Notes under the pieces: model-generated
What the model saw: the letters and a program-made list of their open reading frames with translations, nothing else
Told to the model about the DNA's origin: nothing
Databases searched by the model: none
Program-made: the position numbers and the translations under genes
Origin: Planctomycetota bacterium
Lineage (GTDB): Bacteria > Planctomycetota > SZUA-567
Length of the DNA: 32,676 bases
Direction: 5' to 3'
Assembly (NCBI GenBank): GCA_031270685.1
Contig: JAISXA010000264.1
Location: 1 to 32,676, forward strand
In this document: piece after piece, positions 1-8,382 of the stretch
Position numbering within the stretch: position 1 is the first letter of the stretch
Layout of the letters: the number at the start of each line of letters is the position of its first letter

Positions 1-807
1 TATTTCGATTTCTATCTGCTCCACAACCTCGGCGTCGGCCGGACGGACTCGTTCGACAGGTTCGGCATATGGGATTTTCTCGCCGAACAAAAGAGGGCGG
101 GAAGGATACGGCATCTCGGCTTCTCAATCCACGCCACCGCGGACTACCTGGACGAGGTTCTCGTCCGCCATCCGGAAATGGAGTTCGTACAACTGCAGAT
201 CAATTACTCGGACTGGGAGAGCGGCATCGTGCAGTCGGGAAAATGCCACTCGGTCGCCAGGAAACACCACAAGCCCGTCATTGTCATGGAGCCGGTCAAG
301 GGCGGCGCGCTGGCGAAGCTGCCCGGCCCGGCGGCCGAGATGCTGGCCCGCGCAAACCCCTCCGCCTCCGCCGCGTCGTGGGCGATCCGTTATGCCGCCT
401 CGCTCGAGGGCGTGATCACCGTTCTCAGCGGAATGTCCACGCTCGACCAGATGCGGGACAACGTTTCCTTCATGGAAAACTTCCAACCGTTGAGCGACGG
501 CGAGCGCGCGGTGATCGACGAAGTCCGGAAGGTTTTGGCCGGCATACCCCAGGTTCCGTGCACCGACTGCCAGTATTGCGTCCCGGCCTGTCCGGAACAT
601 GTGGCGATTCCGGGAACCTTCAAGGTCATCAACGACTACCTGATTTACCGCGATCCGGCGACCGCCAAGGGAGTATACCGCTGGGAGACGCTCTCCATGC
701 GTCCGGCCTCCAGATGCGTCGCGTGCGGCGCCTGCGAGGCGGTCTGCCCGCAAAGCATCGGCATCATCGGCGAATTGGCCAAGGCCGCCGCGGTCCTGGA
801 GTCGTGA
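1..807 (+). CDS. Aldo/keto reductase with C-terminal 4Fe-4S ferredoxin domain (5' end outside window)
   Basis: The reading frame is open from base 1, so the N-terminus lies outside the window; 268 codons are visible before TGA at 805-807. The first residues include YLLHN, the conserved strand around the catalytic His of aldo/keto reductases, followed by the C-terminal half of the TIM barrel (VMEPVKGGALAKL, SWAIRYAAS, VLSGMSTLDQMRDN). The last third carries two cysteine clusters, CTDCQYCVPACP and CVACGACEAVCP, each able to bind a [4Fe-4S] cluster. This architecture is a known subfamily of putative NAD(P)H-dependent oxidoreductases; the substrate is unknown. A hairpin 40 bp downstream probably ends the transcript. 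The family call is firm; the physiological role is not. Confidence 0.9.
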   Translation, partial: YFDFYLLHNLGVGRTDSFDRFGIWDFLAEQKRAGRIRHLGFSIHATADYLDEVLVRHPEMEFVQLQINYSDWESGIVQSGKCHSVARKHHKPVIVMEPVKGGALAKLPGPAAEMLARANPSASAASWAIRYAASLEGVITVLSGMSTLDQMRDNVSFMENFQPLSDGERAVIDEVRKVLAGIPQVPCTDCQYCVPACPEHVAIPGTFKVINDYLIYRDPATAKGVYRWETLSMRPASRCVACGACEAVCPQSIGIIGELAKAAAVLES

Positions 808-848
808 GCGTTCGCAACCATCGCTCTTTGTGCGCATTGACCAAAAAA

Positions 849-878
849 GGAACCTTTCTGGCGAAAGGCGCCTTCTTT
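849..878 (+). terminator. Candidate intrinsic terminator after the aldo/keto reductase
   Basis: An imperfect hairpin GGaaCCTTTC-TGGC-GAAAGGcgCC (849-872) has a perfect 6-bp inner stem and is followed at once by TTCTTT (873-878). It lies 42 bp past the reductase stop codon in the sense expected for rho-independent termination. The U-tract is interrupted and the outer stem has a 2-bp mismatch, so efficiency is uncertain. Confidence 0.45.
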
Positions 879-1017
879 GGCAGCCGAACGCGGTTTCGGT
901 CTATGGCGACCTCGTTCTTGCGAGGGTGTCTCGGGAGATAATTCCTTGGTAATGTTTGCTGGATTATTCACAAGTGCAAATGGAAGAGGGCACAACCCTT
1001 TGCTCGCTGCCGCTTTG

Positions 1018-1330
1018 ACGCTGATGGCGGAGAACGGGTTGGTGGAGGAACTGGCGGAGTCCCCCGCGGTTGTGCCATCCGGCCAGGAGGGAGACGAGCC
1101 TCGACGCGGTGGGTTGCGAGGCGAGGCGCTCGTCCGCCGCTTCGCATCCTGGCCGGTCCCAGACGGCGGTCCTGAAGGCGGGGTCGTGGGCGAGCCGGTC
1201 GGCGTCGTCCTGGCGGGACAATCCCAAGGCGGGGGGCGTAGAGTCTTCGCGGGTGAGCTTGGCCATGGGATAGCGGACGAAGCGCTGGTCGCGTTGGTCA
1301 TGGAGTCTGTCGGCAAGCGTCGCGGTCAGA
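1018..1330 (-). pseudogene. Decayed IS1380-type transposase fragment (N-terminal part)
   Basis: Read on the minus strand, about 100 codons match residues ~40-150 of the transposase at the right end of this window: SRQDDADRLAHDPAF, TAVWDRPGC, ADERLAS and PVLRHQR occur in the same order and spacing. The match stops just after PVLRHQR (near 1018); the region holding the DDE catalytic residues is missing, as is the N-terminus. A 196-bp repeat (1355-1550) starts 25 bp upstream of the preserved part. An open frame continues around the fragment but makes no recognisable protein. The fragment shows that this IS family has been in the genome long enough to decay. Confidence 0.8.
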
Positions 1331-1354
1331 CTAAGATTGTACGTATTCCAAAGA

Positions 1355-1550
1355 GTGGACTTTTGAAGGAAATCAAACAAACCGCTGTTTGATTTCCTTC
1401 AAAGTTTCAGGGCGTACGTTTCAGCCACGTTTTTTTGCAACGTCGCAGGTTTGGGTCGAGTTGACGAAAAAACAACCCATTGAAACGAAAGCGGTTGAAT
1501 CTTTAAAGTAAATCGGGCGGCGGTTGGCCCGATTTCCTTTAAAAGTCGAC
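1355..1550 (+). repeat. MITE-like 196-bp repeat, copy 1 (intact ends, 5-bp target duplication)
   Basis: It begins GTGGACTTTT and ends AAAAGTCGAC, an imperfect terminal inverted repeat that extends to ~20 bp when the ends are aligned. The flanks are AAAGA at 1350-1354 and AAAGA at 1551-1555, a 5-bp direct repeat as left by transposition. Just inside the left end is a perfect 15-bp hairpin stem (1365-1379 with 1386-1400, loop AACCGC). A second hairpin lies inside the right end (about 1505-1540, AAATCGGGC...GCCCGATTT). No open frame in it looks coding. Three further copies occur in the window, at 6667, 8186 and 25558. It lies between the IS1380 fragment and the EF-hand gene. Confidence 0.88.
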
Positions 1551-1622
1551 AAAGAGCAAAATCAATTTGCAAAACTCCAGTTATTTCATAAACGTGACCA
1601 CTGCGTACGGTGGTGCGAGGAC

Positions 1623-1650
1623 GGAAGGTAGGCATAGTCGCCTACCTTCC
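1623..1650. terminator. Strong hairpin downstream of the EF-hand gene
   Basis: A perfect 11-bp inverted repeat GGAAGGTAGGC (1623-1633) / GCCTACCTTCC (1640-1650) with a 6-nt loop lies 39 bp beyond the stop codon of the minus-strand EF-hand gene. No T-run follows on the minus strand, so it may be a 3'-end-stabilising or rho-dependent structure rather than a classical intrinsic terminator. Confidence 0.4.
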
Positions 1651-1688
1651 TCCTATTCGATACTGATCAGCCAACTCTTTCTGCCAAT

Positions 1689-2486
1689 TTATGCCTGGTT
1701 GACGCTTGCATCTGTCATGGCTGTAGCGGCAGAGGAGTCTTTCTGGCCAAGCTGGTACGCCTCTTTTATGATATTCTGAATGAGGCTTATGAAGTCGTTC
1801 GCTTCGGAACCGTTCTTACGGAATGCGGAAAGAATGTCGGCCATCGATAGCGGGCTTGACTCGACATTCGCATCGCCGGTCAATGCGTTTGTCAGCGTGT
1901 CGACCGATGTTTGCGCCATTTGGATTAGGGCGTCGAGAGCGGACTGATTGCTGGCGTCATCCGTCCCGGAATTGTTTCGCATCTCCTGTTGGAAAGCGAT
2001 CAGTTCTTCCAGGGATACCTTGCCATCGCCGTCGGTGTCTGCGGCATCGAATATGGCGGCGATGTCTTCTTCATCGGATTTCGCAACACCGCTTCCGGAA
2101 AGAGAACCGCCAACAGGCGGGGGGTCGCCAGAAGGGGGCGCTCCGGATGGTTGGTTTCCGTTGGCGCGCATTTTTTCGCCAAACGCGGCGAAATCATCAA
2201 GGGACAGGAACCCATCGCCGTCGCTGTCGACCTCGGCGAATATTGCGGCAATTTCTTCCTCCGACGGACCAAACTGCCGGTCGCCATCATCGGAGTTTTG
2301 TCCGCTCTCCGCCTGTGAAGATTTCATCTGCGCAAGTAACGAAGAAATCTCGGATTGGTCGATCCTTCCATCGCCGTTCTCGTCTGCCTTGGAGTACAAA
2401 TCCTCAATTTCCGACGACTTACGCTGACGCGGTTGTGCGGCGACAGAAGAATACAGGCTCGAGTACGAATTTCCGTTTATTTGCAT
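1689..2486 (-). CDS. EF-hand calcium-binding protein
   Basis: Encodes 265 aa. The ATG at 2486 is chosen because GGAGGGAG lies a few bases upstream (rc of ctctccctcctc at 2490-2502); the frame stays open further upstream but without such a site. Three canonical 12-residue EF-hand loops are visible: DENGDGRIDQSE (~35-46), DSDGDGFLSLDD (~87-98) and DTDGDGKVSLEE (~150-161), each with Asp or Asn at positions 1, 3 and 5 and Glu or Asp at position 12. The second and third are separated by a Gly/Pro/Ser-rich linker. The C-terminal ~90 residues are helical-looking, Ala/Asn/Ser-rich and without a recognised domain. There is no signal peptide or transmembrane segment. It should bind Ca2+; partner and role are unknown. 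It is flanked by a repeat and a hairpin, and the transporter genes lie 160 bp upstream, so it is probably monocistronic. Confidence 0.85.
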   Translation of the reverse strand: MQINGNSYSSLYSSVAAQPRQRKSSEIEDLYSKADENGDGRIDQSEISSLLAQMKSSQAESGQNSDDGDRQFGPSEEEIAAIFAEVDSDGDGFLSLDDFAAFGEKMRANGNQPSGAPPSGDPPPVGGSLSGSGVAKSDEEDIAAIFDAADTDGDGKVSLEELIAFQQEMRNNSGTDDASNQSALDALIQMAQTSVDTLTNALTGDANVESSPLSMADILSAFRKNGSEANDFISLIQNIIKEAYQLGQKDSSAATAMTDASVNQA

Positions 2487-2646
2487 GACGCTCTCCCTCC
2501 TCAAAAAAAACAGGCTTACATGCTCCGAGCACGTACATTTTACAGGCCTGTTCATTCCTATATGAGATAGGGGAAGCAACTATTATTCCAAGACAACGGC
2601 AAACTGGGTTTAGTGTGGTCCATACAGCTTCAGATTCAACGGGCAT

Positions 2647-3825
2647 TCAGCTCAGGCGCTTGCGTTTCTGCGACAGCACGTCGAAGATCACGGCGGCCAG
2701 GAGCACCAGGCCCTTGACCGTCCGTTGCCAGTCCGCGCCCATGCCCAGCAGGCTCATGCCGTTGTTCAGCACGCCCATGAAGATCGCGCCGATGATGCAG
2801 CCGAAAATGGTGCCGACGCCGCCGTAGGCGGAGGCGCCGCCGATGAAGCACGCGCCGATGGCGTCGAGCTCGTAATTGGTTCCGGCGGACGGATTGGCGG
2901 TGTCGAAGCGCGCCACGCAGATGAGGGCGGCCAATGCGGAGAGGAAGCCCATGTTGGCGTAGCAGAAGAACATGAGGCGGTCGGTGTTGACCCCGGAGAG
3001 GCGTGCCGCCTTTTCGTTGCCGCCCATGGCGTAGAGCCGCCGTCCGGGGACGGTGTTCATGGTGAAGAAGTTGTAGACCAGAACCACGACCGCCAGCAGG
3101 ATAAGGATGACCGGAATGCCTTTGTCGCGCCCCAGAAGGTGTCCGGTGGCGATGATGACGAAGCAGCCGAAGACGAGCCGGAGCAGCAGTTCCCACATCG
3201 GCTCGACCTCGTAATGTTTCCGGATCTTCTTGAGGCGGGTCCAGAACTGGATGGCGATCAGCGCCAGCGCCGCCACGACGGCGACGGTGATGGTGAAGGC
3301 GTAGTTTTCGCCGGGGGTGCCGGTTCCGGGGAGGAAGCTGTTGAAATAGCGGCTGAAGCCCGGGGGGAAGGCGGATATGGTGAGGCCGCCGAGGATCAGC
3401 CAGGCGAAGCCGCGGAACGCGAGCATGCCGGACAGGGTGGTGATGAACGGCGGAATCTTTATGTACGCTACCCAGAACGCCTGCCACGCTCCGAGGCCCA
3501 GGCCGATCAGCAGGCAAAGCGCCATGGACAGGTAGATGTTCGTTCCCCAATTGACCATGAAGACGCCGGCGATCGCGCCCACCAGCGCCACGATCGAGCC
3601 GATCGACAGGTCGATGTTGCCGCCGGTGAGGATGCAGAGGAGCATGCCGCAGGTCAGGATGACCACATATCCGTTCTGGTTGATGAGGTTGGTGACGTTG
3701 GTCGGCCGGAAAAGCGATCCGTAGCCGTTGGTGTTCCAGCGGATCAGGATTTCGAAGAGGATCATGACCAGGATCAGCACGATCAGCATGGTGTTTCGTT
3801 TGAGAATATCCCACAGTCTCGACAT
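2647..3825 (-). CDS. gguB: Multiple-monosaccharide ABC transporter permease (GguB/MmsB type)
   Basis: Encodes 392 aa of inner-membrane permease with about ten hydrophobic segments. Diagnostic for the ribose/xylose/ChvE branch is GGNIDLSIGSIVALVGAIAG near residue 65-85, and later ALICVARFDTANPSAG and GGASAYGGVGTIFGCIIGA. A cytoplasmic loop with WTRLKKIRKHYEVEPMW splits the middle, as in GguB-like permeases, which are longer than RbsC (~320 aa). The ATG at 3825 follows AGGAG (3836-3840) and lies 5 bp after the gguA stop codon, so the two are translated together. It forms the membrane channel for the ChvE/GguA proteins encoded upstream. The symbol reflects family resemblance, not proven orthology. 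Confidence 0.88.
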   Translation of the reverse strand: MSRLWDILKRNTMLIVLILVMILFEILIRWNTNGYGSLFRPTNVTNLINQNGYVVILTCGMLLCILTGGNIDLSIGSIVALVGAIAGVFMVNWGTNIYLSMALCLLIGLGLGAWQAFWVAYIKIPPFITTLSGMLAFRGFAWLILGGLTISAFPPGFSRYFNSFLPGTGTPGENYAFTITVAVVAALALIAIQFWTRLKKIRKHYEVEPMWELLLRLVFGCFVIIATGHLLGRDKGIPVILILLAVVVLVYNFFTMNTVPGRRLYAMGGNEKAARLSGVNTDRLMFFCYANMGFLSALAALICVARFDTANPSAGTNYELDAIGACFIGGASAYGGVGTIFGCIIGAIFMGVLNNGMSLLGMGADWQRTVKGLVLLAAVIFDVLSQKRKRLS

Positions 3826-3830
3826 GATGT

Positions 3831-5402
3831 TCACGCTCCTTGCGCAATCGGGACGACGTCCGGCTTTTCCGGCGGTTTCGCGCTGAGGATGCAGGCCATG
3901 ATGGCCTCCTGGTTCGCCTCCGCCTGGGTGAACTCGCCCACAATCCGACCCTCGCTCATGACGTAGATCCGGTCGCACATGCCGAGAATCTCGGGCAGTT
4001 CCGAGGATATCATCAAGACCGTTTTCTTGGCCTCGACCAATTTATTGATAATGGTGTATATCTCGTACTTCGCGCCCACGTCGATGCCCCGGGTGGGTTC
4101 GTCCAGGATGAGAACCTCGGGTTCGGCGAACATCCATTTGGACAGGAGGACTTTCTGCTGGTTGCCGCCGGAAAGGTTGCCGGCAAGCTGGTCGATGCCG
4201 GAGCACTTTACCGAGAGCAGATCGGTGTAGACCTTGGCCAGCTGGATTTCCTTGTCCTTGTCGAGAACGCCCCTGCGGCTGCTGATGCGGCCGAGGTTGG
4301 CGAGGGTGGTGTTTTCCCGGATGTCGCTGGCGAGAAGCAACCCGCAGCCCTTGCGATCCTCGGTGACGTACGCCAGCTTGTTGGCGATGGCGTCCTGGAC
4401 GCTGTTGAGCGCGACCTCGCGGCCGTCGATCAGGATCCGCCCGGAAATTTTCGTGCCGTAGCTGCGGCCGAAGACGCTCATGGCCAGCTCGGTCCGCCCC
4501 GCCCCCATCAGGCCGGAAATCCCTACCACCTCGCCCTTGCGGACGTGGATGTCGATGTCGTCGCATACCTTGCGCTCGGGGTAGAGTGGATGGTGGACGG
4601 TCCAATTGCGGACCTCGAGGCCGATATCCCCCGGATGGCTTTCGCGTTTGGGGAAGCGGTCGGTCATTTCGCGCCCCACCATCCCCCTGATGATGCGAGG
4701 TTCGCTGAAGTCGTCCACGCCCCGGGTAAGCGTCTCTATGGTGGTGCCGTCGCGGATGACCGTGATGTGATCCGCTATCTGGGAGACTTCAGACAACTTG
4801 TGGGAGATCAGGATGGATGTCATCCCCCCTTTTTTGAGCTCCACGAGAAGGTCGAGAAGTTTCTGCGAGTCGTTGTCGTTCAGCGAAGCCGTCGGCTCGT
4901 CGAGGATCAACAGCCTGACCTTCTTCGCCAACGCCTTGGCGATTTCGACCAGTTGTTGCTTGCCGACGCCGATGTCCTTGACCAGAACGTGCGGCGCCTC
5001 GTCGAGTCCGACCATCCGCAGGTATTTCGTGGTCATCTGGAAGGTCTGGTCCCAGTCGAGCCTGAAGTAGGAGCCGCGTTCGTTCCCGAGGAACATGTTC
5101 TCGGCGATGGACAGGTTGGGGACGAGCGCCAGTTCCTGGTGGATGGTGACGATGCCCAGGCGTTCGCTGTCCTTCATGCCGGTGAAGCGGCATTCCTTGC
5201 CGTCGTATATGATCGTGCCGTCGTAGTCGCCGTGGGGATAATCCCCGGCCAGCACCTTCATCAGGGTCGATTTGCCGGCGCCGTTTTCGCCCACCAGGGC
5301 GTGGATTTCGCCGTCCTCGACCCGCAGGTTGACGTTGTCCAGGGCTTTTACGCCCGGAAACGTCTTGGTGATGCCTTGCATTTCAAGAAGTATGCCGCTC
5401 AC
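3831..5402 (-). CDS. gguA: Multiple-monosaccharide ABC transporter ATP-binding protein (GguA/MmsA/XylG type)
   Basis: Encodes 523 aa, the full length of the duplicated sugar-importer ATPases. The first domain has Walker [10 protein letters not shown] (38-46), a divergent signature [15 protein letters not shown] (~144-158) and Walker [12 protein letters not shown]. The second domain has the degenerate Walker [10 protein letters not shown] (297-305) typical of MglA/XylG/GguA, signature LSGGNQQKV (410-418) and Walker [12 protein letters not shown]. The start is GTG at 5402, with GGGAG about 8 nt upstream. It couples ATP hydrolysis to import of monosaccharides delivered by the ChvE-like protein. 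A 16-bp hairpin in the 100-bp gap after chvE may lower its expression relative to the binding protein. Confidence 0.93.
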   Translation of the reverse strand: MSGILLEMQGITKTFPGVKALDNVNLRVEDGEIHALVGENGAGKSTLMKVLAGDYPHGDYDGTIIYDGKECRFTGMKDSERLGIVTIHQELALVPNLSIAENMFLGNERGSYFRLDWDQTFQMTTKYLRMVGLDEAPHVLVKDIGVGKQQLVEIAKALAKKVRLLILDEPTASLNDNDSQKLLDLLVELKKGGMTSILISHKLSEVSQIADHITVIRDGTTIETLTRGVDDFSEPRIIRGMVGREMTDRFPKRESHPGDIGLEVRNWTVHHPLYPERKVCDDIDIHVRKGEVVGISGLMGAGRTELAMSVFGRSYGTKISGRILIDGREVALNSVQDAIANKLAYVTEDRKGCGLLLASDIRENTTLANLGRISSRRGVLDKDKEIQLAKVYTDLLSVKCSGIDQLAGNLSGGNQQKVLLSKWMFAEPEVLILDEPTRGIDVGAKYEIYTIINKLVEAKKTVLMISSELPEILGMCDRIYVMSEGRIVGEFTQAEANQEAIMACILSAKPPEKPDVVPIAQGA

Positions 5403-5444
5403 GAAAGTCTCCCTGTCGAGGCCGCCCCCCGTGGGGATTATAAC

Positions 5445-5481
5445 CCGCCCGTCCGAATCCGCAACGGATTCGGACGGGCGG
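5445..5481 (-). promoter_or_regulatory. Intercistronic hairpin between chvE and gguA
   Basis: A perfect 16-bp stem (5445-5460 with 5466-5481) with a 5-nt loop lies 21 bp after the chvE stop and 42 bp before the gguA GTG. No T-run follows on the transcribed strand. In sugar-transport operons such hairpins commonly protect the 3' end of the binding-protein mRNA or attenuate the downstream genes, giving excess binding protein; that role is inferred here. Confidence 0.55.
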
Positions 5482-5502
5482 TCTTCCGGTTCCGGATTGC
5501 GG

Positions 5503-6564
5503 TTACCGCAAATCCGCTTCGGTGTAATAGCCGCTGTCGATGAGCAGTTCCTTGTAGTTGTCGATGGTGCAGATGACCGGGTCGCAGAGGAAGGAGGGGA
5601 TGATGCCGGTGCCGTTGTCGTAGGTCGTGGTGTCGTTGATGTCGACTTTCTGGCCTTTGACGATGGCGTCGACCATTTTCACGACTTGCTTGGCGAGGGT
5701 GCGGGTGTCCTTGAACACGGACATGGACTGGGTCCCGGCGAGGATGTTCTTCATCGATGGCTTGTCGCAGTCCTGTCCGGTGAGGACGGGGAAGTTGCCC
5801 TTGCGGAAGCCGGCGCCGATGAGCGCGTTGGTGACGCCGTTGGCGACGGAGTCGTTGGAACTGAGAACGGCGTCGAGTTTGGTGCCGTTGGGGCCGTAAC
5901 CATAGGCGGAAACCAGGTTTTCCATGCGTTTCTGGGATTCCTCGGTGTTCCAGTTGACCGTGGAGCACTGGGATTGGGTGGTCTGGCGGGAGGGAACTAC
6001 CAGTTTGCCGCTGTCGATGTAAGGTTTCAGGATCGACATCGCGCCGCCGAAGAAGAAGTTGACGTTGTTGTCGCCCGGGTCGCCGGTGAACAGCTCGATG
6101 TTGAAGGGGCCGGCGGCGGTCTTGAGATTGAGTTTCGCCTCGATGAACCCGCCCTGGGTGGTGCCGACCTTGAAATTGTCGAAGGTCGCGTAGTAGGAGA
6201 CGGCGTCGGAGTTCATGATCAGGCGGTCGTAGGCGATGACGGAAATGCCGTTCTGCTTGGCCACGTCCAGCACCCTGGTCAGCGAGGTGCCGTCGATGGC
6301 GGCGATGACCAGCACCTTGCAGCCGGTCGAGATCATGTTTTCGATCTGGTTGACCTGGGTGGGAATGTCATTGTCCCCGGCGTACAGAAGATCGACCGAG
6401 TAGCCGGCCGCCTCCAGCAGGGTCTTCATGTTTGCGCCGTCCTGATTCCATCGCTGCAGGCTCTGGGTGGGCATGGAGACGCCGATCCGTTCTCCCGCCC
6501 TCGCGCCGGCCGCGAGGGACAGGGAAAGCGTTGCCGCGAACAGCATGGTTGCCAGTTTTCTCAT
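5503..6564 (-). CDS. chvE: ChvE-like periplasmic multiple-monosaccharide-binding protein
   Basis: Encodes 353 aa from the ATG at 6564, preceded by AGGAGG 7 nt upstream. The N-terminus is a Sec signal peptide ([20 protein letters not shown], with ARA-GE as likely cleavage site near residue 23). The mature protein starts [18 protein letters not shown], the hallmark of the ChvE/type I periplasmic sugar-binding group, followed by [34 protein letters not shown] and [11 protein letters not shown], and ends with a DDTTTYDNG-like stretch ([18 protein letters not shown]) shared by this group. It captures monosaccharides (ChvE homologues bind glucose, galactose, arabinose or xylose) for the GguAB importer. 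It is the first gene of chvE-gguA-gguB. An 18-bp palindrome sits 48 bp upstream of the start. The ligand cannot be told from sequence alone. Confidence 0.92.
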   Translation of the reverse strand: MRKLATMLFAATLSLSLAAGARAGERIGVSMPTQSLQRWNQDGANMKTLLEAAGYSVDLLYAGDNDIPTQVNQIENMISTGCKVLVIAAIDGTSLTRVLDVAKQNGISVIAYDRLIMNSDAVSYYATFDNFKVGTTQGGFIEAKLNLKTAAGPFNIELFTGDPGDNNVNFFFGGAMSILKPYIDSGKLVVPSRQTTQSQCSTVNWNTEESQKRMENLVSAYGYGPNGTKLDAVLSSNDSVANGVTNALIGAGFRKGNFPVLTGQDCDKPSMKNILAGTQSMSVFKDTRTLAKQVVKMVDAIVKGQKVDINDTTTYDNGTGIIPSFLCDPVICTIDNYKELLIDSGYYTEADLR

Positions 6565-6611
6565 TTCACTTCCTCCTTTTTTGCTCCGATTCGCATCGGA
6601 GACGGACGATT

Positions 6612-6629
6612 CCGTCTTGGCCAAGACGG
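6612..6629. promoter_or_regulatory. 18-bp palindrome upstream of chvE (candidate operator)
   Basis: CCGTCTTGGCCAAGACGG is a perfect 18-bp palindrome located 48 bp upstream of the chvE start codon. A second short inverted repeat, CTCCGAT-TCGC-ATCGGAG (6584-6601), lies between it and the ribosome-binding site. Size and position fit an operator for a LacI-family repressor such as the neighbouring gene at 6863-7888. No convincing -35/-10 pair was seen around it. Confidence 0.45.
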
Positions 6630-6666
6630 GCTAATGCCGATTTCACAATTCGCGTTCCCGCTTCAC

Positions 6667-6861
6667 GTGGACTTTTGAGGGAAATCAATCGAACCTCCGA
6701 TTGATTTCCCTCAAAGTTTCAGGGCGTTCGTTTCAGAACCGTTTTTCCGCAATGTCGCCGGCTTGGGTCGAGTTGACGAAAAACAACCCATTGAATCGAA
6801 AGCGGTTGAATCTTTAAAGGAAATCGGGAGGCGGTTTGCCCGATTTCCTTTAAAAGTCGAC
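6667..6861 (+). repeat. MITE-like 195-bp repeat, copy 2 (5-bp target duplication at the lacI-type stop codon)
   Basis: Same ends as copy 1: GTGGACTTTT at 6667 and AAAAGTCGAC ending at 6861. TTCAC flanks it on both sides (6662-6666 and 6862-6866), and the downstream copy overlaps the TGA of the regulator gene (6863-6865), so insertion happened right at the end of that gene without altering the protein. The left hairpin stem (6677-6691 with 6698-6712, loop AACCTC) differs from copy 1 at three base pairs, all compensatory. It separates the regulator from chvE and may insulate their transcription. Confidence 0.9.
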
Positions 6862-6862
6862 T

Positions 6863-7888
6863 TCACGCCTCCAGGCTCTGCCGGATGATGATTTCCGCCT
6901 GGGTGTACTGCATTTCCTGGGCCGGCTCTTCTCCGAGAAGGAGATAGTCGGCCAACTGCCGGACCGGTTCGTATCCCTGGACATACGGTTGCTGGCAGAC
7001 GGTCGCGATCACCGTTCCGTCGAGCAGGCAGTCCCTGGTGAAGGCTTCGATGTCAACGGTGACTATTTTCGGCCGTCTTTTTGCGGCGCATTCCCGGATG
7101 GCCCGGATGCCTCCTTCCTTGCCGGCGGCCGAGAAGAAAAATGCGTTTATCGCGTCGTTTCTTTCGAGTATCTCCCGCACCTTGGCGTAGGCGGTGATGT
7201 CGTCGTCGAAGCACTCGACAACTTCCGCGACGCGCATTTTCCCGTGCGCCTCGAGTTCCTTCCTGAAGCCGTCGACGCGCATGCTGTGCCCGAGACTCGA
7301 AAAGGATCCGGTTACGACTGCGATCTCCGCCTTGCGCCGGGTGACGAAGGCGAGCAAAGCGGCGGCGATCCTGCCGGTTCTCTGGTAATCGCAGCCGATA
7401 TAGGCCAGACGCCGTATGCCCTTGATGTCGGAGTTGAAGGTGATGATCGGCAGATCGACCCCGGCGGTCTCCAGCAGACGCTTTCGGATCCTGTCGTCGT
7501 TTATGGGGTTGATGGCCAGCGCGTCGATGCCCTCGGCGAGCATGTCGTCGATGCAGCGCAACTGGTCCCTGACCGAGAACTTCGCCACTTCCTTATAATT
7601 GAGGGAAACGCCCAGTTCGGCGAGCTCGGAGGCGGCCTGGCGGATCCCGCGGTAAACCTCCTTGAAGAAGACGTTTTCCACCGTTGCGGAAAGGATCCCG
7701 ATCGTAGCCGATTTCTTCCTGTTCACCAAGGCGCGCGCCAGCTTGTTTGGCTTGTATTTATACTGCCGGATGATGCCGGAGATGCGCTGCTCGACCGCTT
7801 GGTTCACGCCGCCGCGATTGTTGATAACGCGATCGACGGTTCCGCGCGACACGCCCGCCAGTTCGGCTATCTCCCGAATGGTGATCAT
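6863..7888 (-). CDS. LacI-family transcriptional regulator
   Basis: Encodes 341 aa. The N-terminal helix-turn-helix reads TIREIAELAGVSRGTVDRVI (residues ~3-22), with a hinge-like segment YKYKPNKLARALVNRKK, then a periplasmic-binding-protein-like sensor domain beginning TIGILSATVENVFFKEVYRG. The recognition helix has TVDRVINNRGG in place of the commoner TVSRVLN, a variant found in a recognised subset of the family. ATG at 7888 is preferred to the TTG just before it; the ribosome-binding site is weak. Adjacent to and co-oriented with chvE-gguA-gguB, it probably senses a sugar and controls that operon. Direct regulation is inferred from position and from palindromes at 6612 and 8047. Confidence 0.9.
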   Translation of the reverse strand: MITIREIAELAGVSRGTVDRVINNRGGVNQAVEQRISGIIRQYKYKPNKLARALVNRKKSATIGILSATVENVFFKEVYRGIRQAASELAELGVSLNYKEVAKFSVRDQLRCIDDMLAEGIDALAINPINDDRIRKRLLETAGVDLPIITFNSDIKGIRRLAYIGCDYQRTGRIAAALLAFVTRRKAEIAVVTGSFSSLGHSMRVDGFRKELEAHGKMRVAEVVECFDDDITAYAKVREILERNDAINAFFFSAAGKEGGIRAIRECAAKRRPKIVTVDIEAFTRDCLLDGTVIATVCQQPYVQGYEPVRQLADYLLLGEEPAQEMQYTQAEIIIRQSLEA

Positions 7889-8046
7889 CAAGAGTATTCC
7901 GTCAAGAATGACGCAAAAGCGATAATGTCGTTGAGTGCGCGGAGCAAGAGGACACAGGTTCGAAGAGTGATCCGTGCGGACGGCGTCGTTTCATGTGCTT
8001 TCGTGTTCGTGCACAAGACAAGCGATTCAGGTAAATAGAATTGCCT

Positions 8047-8058
8047 GTGCTCGAGCAC
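8047..8058. promoter_or_regulatory. 12-bp palindrome upstream of the LacI-type gene
   Basis: GTGCTCGAGCAC is a perfect palindrome with a central CG, 159 bp upstream of the regulator start. LacI-family operators usually have a central CG, so this may be an autoregulatory site. The rest of 7889-8185 has no gene I can support; the leader is relatively AT-rich around 8085-8115 (a run of T at 8101-8110), consistent with a promoter region. Confidence 0.3.
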
Positions 8059-8185
8059 GGAAACAATGATAACAGCTGAATCCGCGTTGTCAACGACAAT
8101 TTATTTTTTTTGAAACGCCCTGCTGGCTTGAAAAACCAGGCGCGCGAACGCCGAAAGGAAATTAGTTCCACTACGCTATATTTGT

Positions 8186-8382
8186 GTGGACTTTTAGAGA
8201 AAATCAAACAAATCGCCGTTTGATTCTCTCCTAAGTTTCCCAGGGTTCCATTTTCCGTCGGAAATTATTGCCTGGTCGGCGGCATCACCCGACCTGATGA
8301 AAAATCAACCCGTTGATCCGTGAACAGTAACATCTTTGGAGGAAATCGGCGGTGGTTGGCCCGATTTCCTCCAAAAGTCCGC
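8186..8382 (+). repeat. MITE-like repeat, copy 3 (divergent, no target duplication visible)
   Basis: Starts GTGGACTTTT (8186-8195) and ends AAAAGTCCGC (8373-8382). Both terminal hairpins are retained (left stem GAGAAAATCAAAC / GTTTGATTCTCTC; right stem around GGAGGAAATCGG / CCCGATTTCCTCC), but the middle is strongly diverged from copies 1 and 2. No matching direct repeats flank it. The last base overlaps the stop codon of the small lipoprotein gene (8382-8384). Retention of ends and hairpins despite internal divergence suggests that those parts matter. Confidence 0.75.

Noticed and set aside
1399-1635. Small open frame within repeat copy 1
   Set aside because: Lies in a repeat with conserved ends; translation differs between copies and has no family resemblance.
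2725-3966. 413-codon plus-strand open frame opposite the permease gene
   Set aside because: Repetitive Glu/Asp/His-rich translation with no motif; the minus strand is clearly a sugar permease.
3840-5543. 567-codon plus-strand open frame opposite gguA
   Set aside because: Shadow of the ATPase; it has no domain, and gguA has both Walker motifs.
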